Shown: in pieces, positions 14,250-20,010 of the stretch | Numbering within the stretch: the stretch's first letter is position 1 | Layout: every line of letters begins with the position of its first letter | Assembly: GCA_022511355.1 (NCBI GenBank) | Contig: JAFLRS010000015.1 | Location: forward strand, 1-20,010 | Length of the DNA stretch: 20,010 nucleotides | From: Alistipes sp. | Lineage (GTDB): Bacteria; Bacteroidota; Bacteroidia; Bacteroidales; Rikenellaceae | Direction of reading: 5' to 3' | Notes under the pieces: model-generated | Databases searched by the model: none | What the model was told of the DNA's origin: nothing | Seen by the model: the letters and a program-made list of their open reading frames with translations, nothing else | Translations under genes and position numbers: made by a program

Positions 14250-16469
14250 GTGAAAAAACTGTTATACATAATCTCCATCGCAGTCGCTGCGGCCGTCTCC
14301 TGCAGCCGCGACCCCATGTCGGGTCAGGAGTGGTACGACGAGGGTGAAGGGGCTTTGCGTCTGAGCATCGCGCTCTCCGACGTTACGCGCGTCAATGTCG
14401 ATGAAGAACCCTATTCCCACTGCGACATCCGAATCTTCAAGTACAACGATGCAGGTCAGCGCGAACTGGTGCGGCACTACTTCGACATCGAAGATTTGCA
14501 GGAGGAACTGTGGCTCGCCGTCGGCAGCTACAATGCGGAGGTGCGTCTGGGCGACGAGAACCGGAAACCCGGCAAAAAACCTTTCCTCTATCTCGGCAGC
14601 GAGGATTTCGAAATCCGCGACGGCTACAAAACTCCCGTCGAGGTGGTCTGCCGCATTCAGAACACCGTCATCGAGGTCAATTTCGATGAAACCGTTAACA
14701 AAGTGTTCGACATCAGCCGTCAGGTGATAGTGCAGATGCTCGAGGAGTTCGATTCCGAACGCTTCGACGATGCCGATGTGGCTCTGAGGTTCGATGAGAG
14801 CGGACGCGGATACTTCGTAATCCCCGACGGATGCAGCAAAATCAGCTTCTGCTTCCTCGGACGCAGCTCCGATACCGATATCGTGGACGGCAGCGACAAC
14901 GAAGGTCATTCTCCCGCAGGCGAGATTCACGAACACTACAACGGACTCGCGCTCGACACCGAACGTCTGAAAGGCTACTGCTACCGTATAAATCTGAAAT
15001 ATTCGTCCGACATGACCGGCTTCATTTCGTGGAGCGTGGCCATAGCCGGCACCGAAAATCCCGACCCCGACCATGCCGAACTCAACCCCTCGACGCGACC
15101 CTCGATAAAGGGACACGATTTCGAGATGGACGATATTTACAAAGCTTCGGAGAGCGTATCTTACGACATCGCCGGCGACAAAAAGATTGTCAAGGTGGAG
15201 CTTTCGTGCGACGGAGGCGAGCCTCTCACAATCGATTGCAGCTCCGACGGCGAAAAGGAACATGGCGTTTCGGTGACCTCCTATGCCGCTGCCGACCAAC
15301 GCGGCATAACGCTCACTTTGGGCAGTGGGTTCATCAACACTCTGCGCGGCGGCGTGCATTCACTCAACATCAAGGCTTACATCAATTCGACCGTCTACGG
15401 CGAAGCCGACGCGAAGTTGATGACTCAAGGCGTATTCTCGCTCATCCCCACCGACAAGTGGTACGCCAAAGGCGAAATCCGCGCCTGCGTGTTCGACGGC
15501 GGCGAGGTTAAGGTCCGCTATCGCGCCGCCGATGGCGAATGGAAAGTCGTCGATGCCGAACCGTCGGGCGAGAACGAATATATGATTCAGGCCGAAGAAA
15601 TCCACGCCAACACCGCCTACGAAATGCAGCTTCAGGTGAACGGCCGGGAGACAGGTCCCGTTGTGAAAGAATCGACCGGCGACGGCGAACAGGTATACAA
15701 TTCCGACCTCGAGATTTGGAACAAGATAGGCAATCCGTGGTGCCCCTACACCAGTCTCAATGTCGATCAGTGGTGGGATTCGGGCAATCACGGTTCGACG
15801 ACGCTCGGTGCGAACTACAATATTACCACTCCCTCGGACGACATCCGTCCCGATTCGAAAGGTTCTAAATCGGCGCTGCTCGCCTCGCGCAACATCGCGA
15901 ACAATCTGGCGGCAGGCAATCTGTTCCTCGGCAAATTCCTGGGAACCAAGAATTTAACCAAAGGCGTAGTGCGGTTCGGACAATCGTTCGACTTCACCTA
16001 CCGCCCCAAAGCTCTGCGCTTCTGGTACAAGAGCGAAATCGGCGAGGTCGATTTGGGCAGCGGCGCTCCCGGACTCACCAAAGGCGGTCAGGACGTTCAG
16101 CAGATTTACATCCTGCTGTGCGCGATGGACGGTCCGCATCTGGTCGATACGGGCGACCAGAGTTCATTCCTCAACGTGACCGACGGCATTAAGGAGATAA
16201 CCTACTGCACGACTCCGATCCCGCAGATTTCCACGAGCAGCAAGAATAACGCTACGGCCCACGTGATAGGCTGGGGAGTATGGGAGCCTTCGGAGTCGCA
16301 CAAGCAGTGGACGCTGAAAGAGATAACTATTAATTACAACGAAGAGTACGCGGAAAAAGAGGTCCCGACATGGCTGATGATTACGGCCTGCGCCAACAAA
16401 TACGGCGACTATTACATGGGATGTTCGAAGAACACGATGAGCCTCGATGATTTCGAACTCGTATATTGA
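14250..16469 (+). CDS. DUF4493-Ig-FN3-PCMD multidomain lipoprotein
   Basis: A protein of 739 residues with a GTG start at 14250; no in-frame ATG gives a signal peptide. The lipobox AVSC gives lipidated Cys18. The domains in order are as follows. DUF4493 spans about 25-280, with the KPFLYLGSEDFEIRDG turn near 110 and CRIQNTVIEVNF. One Ig-like repeat of the kind seen in the preceding gene spans about 283-392. An FN3-like domain spans about 395-480 (KVRYRAADGEWKVVDAE, HANTAYEMQLQVNG). PCMD (putative carbohydrate metabolism domain) spans about 482-739. The PCMD marks are WWDSGNHGSTTLG, AAGNLFLGKF, RPKALRFWYKSE and the final MSLDDFELVY. Despite its name, PCMD has no established enzyme activity; a glycan-binding beta-sandwich is likely. 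Its last two domains match those of the final gene of the operon. Confidence 0.87.
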   Translation: MKKLLYIISIAVAAAVSCSRDPMSGQEWYDEGEGALRLSIALSDVTRVNVDEEPYSHCDIRIFKYNDAGQRELVRHYFDIEDLQEELWLAVGSYNAEVRLGDENRKPGKKPFLYLGSEDFEIRDGYKTPVEVVCRIQNTVIEVNFDETVNKVFDISRQVIVQMLEEFDSERFDDADVALRFDESGRGYFVIPDGCSKISFCFLGRSSDTDIVDGSDNEGHSPAGEIHEHYNGLALDTERLKGYCYRINLKYSSDMTGFISWSVAIAGTENPDPDHAELNPSTRPSIKGHDFEMDDIYKASESVSYDIAGDKKIVKVELSCDGGEPLTIDCSSDGEKEHGVSVTSYAAADQRGITLTLGSGFINTLRGGVHSLNIKAYINSTVYGEADAKLMTQGVFSLIPTDKWYAKGEIRACVFDGGEVKVRYRAADGEWKVVDAEPSGENEYMIQAEEIHANTAYEMQLQVNGRETGPVVKESTGDGEQVYNSDLEIWNKIGNPWCPYTSLNVDQWWDSGNHGSTTLGANYNITTPSDDIRPDSKGSKSALLASRNIANNLAAGNLFLGKFLGTKNLTKGVVRFGQSFDFTYRPKALRFWYKSEIGEVDLGSGAPGLTKGGQDVQQIYILLCAMDGPHLVDTGDQSSFLNVTDGIKEITYCTTPIPQISTSSKNNATAHVIGWGVWEPSESHKQWTLKEITINYNEEYAEKEVPTWLMITACANKYGDYYMGCSKNTMSLDDFELVY

Positions 16470-16482
16470 CACTTTCAGGCCG

Positions 16483-17286
16483 ATGGGTATCGTAAAGAGA
16501 ATAATGGTGCTGATGACAGCGGTATGCGCCGCATTTCCGGTATTTGCCGGAGATGTGCGCGGTTATGATGCCGATACGCTGTCGTCGCCGGTGCCGTCGA
16601 TAGAGGATGTGCGCGGCAAACGCGGATTGGTGGATGTGAAGAATGTCTTCGTGCCGCGCGGACAGTGGCTGTTCAGCGGTTATGCCTCCTACTCGACGCA
16701 CAAGAACAACAGTTACAACTTTTTGGTCTTCGACGACATCGACTCCGACGGCTATACCTTCAAGATAAGCCCCATGATAGGTTATGCCATACGCGACAAC
16801 ATGGCTTTGGGGGCGCGTTTCATCTACGGCCGCACGCTGCTGAAGCTCGACGACGGCAAACTGTCGCTCGGCGACGAGGATTCGGGCGTGAATATCGAAG
16901 CCGACTACTACTATTCGCTCAAACACAACTATTCGGTGGCGTTGGTATGGCGTCAGTACATTCCTCTCGGCCGCGACAAGCGTTTCGCACTCTTTTCGGA
17001 GATGTCGCTGTCGGGCGGAGGTCACCAGACCAAATTCGCAGCCAACCAGCCGCTGCGGGGCACGTTCGAAACCGGATACGAATTTTCGCTCGGCGTATCG
17101 CCCGGACTCATAGCCTTCATAAGCAATACGATGGCTCTGGAGGTGAATGTGGGCGTGATGGGTCTCAACTTCAAACATTCGCATCAGGTGCAGAACCGCG
17201 TCGAAACAGCCGATGTCAATACCAGTTACATGAATTTCAGCGTCAATATCCTCTCCATAGGACTCGGCGTATCGTTTTACCTGTAA
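16483..17286 (+). CDS. Predicted outer-membrane beta-barrel protein, copy 1
   Basis: A protein of 267 residues starting at the ATG 16483, 13 bases after the previous stop. The same frame opens earlier at 16447, but that lies inside the upstream gene. A standard signal peptide is cut near VFA/GD (residue 22). After a polar stretch (about 25-60), regular amphipathic strands begin with GQWLFSGYASYSTH and run to the last strand VNILSIGLGVSFYL. It is a clear paralogue of the next gene. Matching blocks include LVFDDIDSDGY / PIFDDIDVKGS, MIGYAIRDNMALGARF / FIGYFYHDNQCIGLRL, and HNYSVALVWRQYIPLGRDKRFALFSE with its counterpart. It may be a membrane anchor, channel or secretion partner for the lipoproteins; this is inferred from context only. 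Confidence 0.85.
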   Translation: MGIVKRIMVLMTAVCAAFPVFAGDVRGYDADTLSSPVPSIEDVRGKRGLVDVKNVFVPRGQWLFSGYASYSTHKNNSYNFLVFDDIDSDGYTFKISPMIGYAIRDNMALGARFIYGRTLLKLDDGKLSLGDEDSGVNIEADYYYSLKHNYSVALVWRQYIPLGRDKRFALFSEMSLSGGGHQTKFAANQPLRGTFETGYEFSLGVSPGLIAFISNTMALEVNVGVMGLNFKHSHQVQNRVETADVNTSYMNFSVNILSIGLGVSFYL

Positions 17287-17298
17287 ACCGCTGCCGTT

Positions 17299-18174
17299 AT
17301 GATGAAACTGAAACTCCATATCTTTGCACTGATGCTTGCGGCTTCGGCCTGCATAGTGCCGGCGGCTTCGGCGCAGGAGGCCGACTCCACACTCCGTGAG
17401 AGTTCGGTCACCAGAACCCCCATGCAGCTCAAAACACGGTTTATGCCCACCTCGCGGCGAATCGACCGCGAAATCAACAAGAGCAAATATGTCTTCAAGG
17501 GCGAAACCATGCTCGGACTCACAGCCTCCTACGGAACCTTTACCTCGGAGGATGCCGATATGTTCCCCATATTCGACGACATCGACGTCAAGGGTTCGGT
17601 GGCTACGGTCAATCCCTTTATCGGGTACTTCTACCACGACAATCAGTGCATAGGTCTGCGTCTGGGCTACACCCGCATCAAGGGCAGTCTCGACAGCTTC
17701 GGACTCAATCTCGACGGTCTGTTCGACCTCGACCTCTCGATTCCGCAGCTCGCTTTGGCCAGCAACCGTTATTCGGTGGGTCTGTTCCACCGCTCCTATG
17801 TTCCGCTCGACGACCGGGGACGTTTCGGAGTCTTCGGCGAATTCGAAGCCATGGTCACGTGGGGCGACAACTACTTCTCCTACACCGCCGGTGACGCCGA
17901 ACGGGCTACCGTCTCCGAAGCGGTGAATCTCAAACTCATGTTCAGCCCCGGAGTGGCCGTATACGCATTCCCCAATGTGTGCGCGACTCTTTCGTTCGGT
18001 TTGGGCGGCTTCAAGTACAACTACATACGTCAGTACGACGAACACGGCAACGAAACCGGCTCGCGGCACTTCTCGAAACTCAACTTCCGACTCAATCTGG
18101 CCGACATACGGCTCGGATTGAACATCCATCTGTGGAACAAGAAAAAATCGTCAAAAATCAAAGCGACTCTCTAA
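17299..18174 (+). CDS. Predicted outer-membrane beta-barrel protein, copy 2
   Basis: A protein of 291 residues with a signal peptide cut near ASA/QE (residue 25). It is paralogous to the preceding gene along most of the barrel (FDDID, HDNQCIGLRLGYTRI, NRYSVGLFHRSYVPLDDRGRFGVFGEF). It differs in three ways: a longer N-terminal plug-like segment with basic residues (about 30-60), an insert LDGLFDLDLS, and a lysine-rich tail WNKKKSSKIKATL after the last strand. A terminal basic tail is unusual for an outer-membrane barrel and might stay in the periplasm. It starts 12 bases after copy 1, and its stop overlaps the next start by one base (TAATG). The duplication with retained order suggests two subunits of one complex or divergent partners for different lipoproteins. 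Confidence 0.85.
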   Translation: MMKLKLHIFALMLAASACIVPAASAQEADSTLRESSVTRTPMQLKTRFMPTSRRIDREINKSKYVFKGETMLGLTASYGTFTSEDADMFPIFDDIDVKGSVATVNPFIGYFYHDNQCIGLRLGYTRIKGSLDSFGLNLDGLFDLDLSIPQLALASNRYSVGLFHRSYVPLDDRGRFGVFGEFEAMVTWGDNYFSYTAGDAERATVSEAVNLKLMFSPGVAVYAFPNVCATLSFGLGGFKYNYIRQYDEHGNETGSRHFSKLNFRLNLADIRLGLNIHLWNKKKSSKIKATL

Positions 18175-19832
18175 TGAAACGAACCGCGATATATCTGTGT
18201 ATGGCGTGGGCGCTCGCCGCCGCAGGGTGTCTGCACAACGACATCCCCTATCCCGTGGTGGAGTGCCGCATCGAAAGCATCGAAGCCGAAGGTCTGTCGG
18301 GCGCAGCCGTGATAGATGCCGCTGCGGGGACGGTCACACTCCCGCTGCTCGAAACTACCGACATACGCAACGTGCGGATAACCCGAGCCGCAATAACCGA
18401 CAAGGCACAGGCTTCGCACGAGATTGAGGGCACGCACGACCTGTCGAATCCTCTGCACGTGGTACTCTCGCTCTATGCCGACTATCCGTGGACCATATCG
18501 GCCGAACAGAATATTCCGCGTCAGTTTGCGGTGGAGGGTCAGGTGGGCGTCACCGAATGGGACTTCGCTCTGCGCACCGCAACCGCCTATGTGGGCTACG
18601 AAGGCAGCGGCGATATGCCCGAATACGGACCGTCGAAGGTTCGCGTGCAGAGCCTCAAGCTCGGACCTGCGGGCATCACCCGCATGAATGTTCCGGCCGA
18701 AGGCATCGACGACTTCGAAGAGCGCGACCCCGAACAGGAATGGAACTTCTCGAGCTACCGCAACGTGAACATCGAATTCCACGGACGCGAAGAGCAATGG
18801 ACGCTCTATGTCCGCTACACCGACACGAAGGTCGTACTCCGACGCGTGGACGGCTGGACCCGCACGGCATGGTTCTACGGCGAGGGTCTGAGCGGCACGA
18901 CTCTCGGTTTCCGCTACCGCCGCGCGGACGAGGAGGCATGGACCGAAGTTCCGTCGTCGGACATAACGGTGGACGGAGGTTCGTTCACGGCGCAGATTCA
19001 CGGTCTGGAGCCCGAAACCGACTACGAAGCCGTGGCATGGTCCGGCAGCGACGATTCGGCGGTGACGGCCTTCCGCACCGAAGCCGAAATGCCGCTCCCC
19101 AACGGCGATTTCGAGAACTGGTCGCAGCAGGGCAATGTGATATGCCCCTACCTGGGACCATCCGACAAATTCTGGGATTCGGGCAACTGGGGAGCAACCA
19201 CGCTCGGCCCCGAATACAACATCACCACCAACGTCACCAACGACCTGCATTCAGGCACTTCGGGCCGGACGGCGGCGCGCATGGCTTCGCGATGGGTGGT
19301 CATGAAGTTCGCTGCGGGCAACATCTTTACGGGCGAATACTTCAAGACCGAAGGCACGCACGGACGTGTCAATTTCGGCCGACGATTCACGCTGCATCCC
19401 GCGGCTCTGCGCGGCTGGGCGAAGTTCGACAACGGCAAAATCAATCGCGGCGAACTTCCGAAAGGGGTGACCGCCGAATATGACGAAGGTCAGATATACA
19501 TAGCTCTCGGAACGTGGAAAGCAGCCGATTTCGGCGGCAGCGACGAATCGCCCGTACAGGTATACTCCAAAGACGAAAAGACCTTCTTCGACAAGAACAA
19601 ACCCGAAGTGGTGGCCTACGGCGAGAAGATTTACAGGCAACCGACCGACGGTTGGGAGCCGTTCGAGATTCCGATTACGTGGAAAAGCTCCGATGCCGTA
19701 CCCACACACATAATAATCGTATGTTCGGCTTCGCGCTGGGGCGACTATTTCGTCGGCTGCGATTCGAACGTGATGCTGGTCGATGATTTCGAACTGTTGT
19801 GGGACGGCAAGGTCGAAATCGGAAAGTGGTAA
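18174..19832 (+). CDS. FN3-like/PCMD lipoprotein
   Basis: A protein of 552 residues starting at the ATG that shares one base with the previous stop. The frame is open further back, but that part is a shadow of the barrel gene. The lipobox AAAGC gives lipidated Cys19. The mature protein begins LHNDIPYPVVECRIES, a start often seen in PCMD lipoproteins, followed by beta-rich Ig-like regions (about 25-225). An FN3-like domain spans about 228-303 (RYRRADEEAWTEV, GLEPETDYEAVAWSG). PCMD spans about 306-552: NGDFENW, FWDSGNWGATTLGPEYNITT, AAGNIFTGEYF, and ending MLVDDFELLW. It shares FN3-PCMD with the 14250 gene but lacks DUF4493. Likely a surface glycan- or protein-binding lipoprotein; no catalytic residues can be assigned. 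The operon ends here, at a strong terminator. Confidence 0.9.
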   Translation: MKRTAIYLCMAWALAAAGCLHNDIPYPVVECRIESIEAEGLSGAAVIDAAAGTVTLPLLETTDIRNVRITRAAITDKAQASHEIEGTHDLSNPLHVVLSLYADYPWTISAEQNIPRQFAVEGQVGVTEWDFALRTATAYVGYEGSGDMPEYGPSKVRVQSLKLGPAGITRMNVPAEGIDDFEERDPEQEWNFSSYRNVNIEFHGREEQWTLYVRYTDTKVVLRRVDGWTRTAWFYGEGLSGTTLGFRYRRADEEAWTEVPSSDITVDGGSFTAQIHGLEPETDYEAVAWSGSDDSAVTAFRTEAEMPLPNGDFENWSQQGNVICPYLGPSDKFWDSGNWGATTLGPEYNITTNVTNDLHSGTSGRTAARMASRWVVMKFAAGNIFTGEYFKTEGTHGRVNFGRRFTLHPAALRGWAKFDNGKINRGELPKGVTAEYDEGQIYIALGTWKAADFGGSDESPVQVYSKDEKTFFDKNKPEVVAYGEKIYRQPTDGWEPFEIPITWKSSDAVPTHIIIVCSASRWGDYFVGCDSNVMLVDDFELLWDGKVEIGKW

Positions 19833-19848
19833 GTAAAAAAGGATAAAA

Positions 19849-19873
19849 AAGGGGCTTTATAGCCCCTTATTTT
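19849..19873. terminator. Bidirectional intrinsic terminator
   Basis: AAGGGGCT (19849-19856), loop TTAT, AGCCCCTT (19861-19868) is a perfect 8-bp stem. It is followed by ATTTTT on the + strand and by a six-T run on the - strand (complement of 19845-19850). It can end the surface operon coming from the left and the RNase P RNA transcript coming from the right. Confidence 0.88.
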
Positions 19874-19874
19874 T

Positions 19875-20010
19875 GCAAACCCTGTAAGCCGAGTTCTGTT
19901 ACGCGACAACTGCCGCGTCCTCTATCATTTATCTACGATTGCGGTCACCCGCAACCTCCAGCGGCCTACCCCCCGACATCGGGCGAGCAACCCTCATCTG
20001 TCGGTATACA
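19875..20010 (-). ncRNA. rnpB: RNase P RNA, 3' part (partial, cut by window edge)
   Basis: Read on the - strand, the sequence holds the conserved 3' portion of bacterial RNase P RNA. It includes GGGGGGTAGGCCGCTGGAGG, then AGATAAATGATAGAGGACGC, then ACAGAACTCGGCTTACAGGG near the 3' end. RNase P RNA is the catalytic RNA that trims the 5' leader from tRNA precursors. About 135 bases are visible; a full molecule is usually about 350-400, so the 5' part lies beyond 20010. The exact 3' end is uncertain by a few bases. Confidence 0.95.

Noticed and set aside
11090..18129. Long antisense frames across the surface operon (11090-12574, 12578-14317, 16381-18129)
   Set aside because: Same composition effect as in the receptor gene. 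The sense products have signal peptides, lipoboxes and family motifs; the antisense ones have none.
9196..19832. Reading the surface operon as a polysaccharide utilisation locus
   Set aside because: There is no SusC/SusD pair, no glycoside hydrolase or lyase, and no hybrid two-component or ECF regulator within the window.

Overview
The window looks like chromosomal DNA of a gut-type Bacteroidales bacterium, most likely Alistipes or another member of the Rikenellaceae. The evidence is a fairly GC-rich coding style, promoters of the Bacteroidetes -33/-7 form (TTTG ... TAnnTTTG), several lipoproteins with a Bacteroidetes flavour, and protein families largely restricted to this phylum (DUF4493, PCMD, Mfa-like fimbrillin, Oar-like TonB-dependent receptor). 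The genus is an inference; the phylum is well supported.

Region 1 (1-3801, + strand): an intergenic stretch with two repeated hairpins is followed by a consensus promoter, a complete FMN riboswitch, and an intrinsic terminator. Next come about 180 bases without a gene, then one large gene for an Oar-like TonB-dependent outer-membrane receptor. No riboflavin biosynthesis gene lies next to the riboswitch, so the receptor appears to be the gene it controls. That makes the receptor a candidate for flavin-related uptake.

Region 2 (3860-8958, - strand): seven tightly packed genes read leftward from a well-formed promoter at 8985-9016. In transcription order they are a nitroreductase, a HAD hydrolase, an unknown beta-barrel-like outer-membrane protein, an unknown lipoprotein, RdgB (XTP/dITP pyrophosphatase), a PhnP-like metallo-beta-lactamase-fold hydrolase, and a short-chain dehydrogenase. 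Gaps are 36 bases or less and two junctions overlap (ATGA), so this is probably one operon mixing metabolite clean-up enzymes with two cell-envelope proteins.

Region 3 (9196-19832, + strand): a divergent seven-gene operon devoted to the cell surface. It encodes five predicted lipoproteins and two paralogous outer-membrane beta-barrel-like proteins. The lipoproteins are an Mfa-like/fimbrillin protein with a C-terminal beta-sandwich, three DUF4493 proteins of increasing domain complexity (the third ending in FN3-like and PCMD domains), and a final FN3-like/PCMD lipoprotein. Gaps are 12-19 bases and one stop/start overlaps. Their shared modules suggest one surface assembly or glycan/ligand-binding complex. 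This is the best candidate in the window for an undescribed system. The 237-base divergent control region carries a perfect 9-bp palindrome and three GTTGA/A-tract repeats spaced about two helical turns apart.

Region 4 (19849-20010): a bidirectional terminator separates the surface operon from the 3' part of rnpB (RNase P RNA), which lies on the - strand and runs off the window edge.
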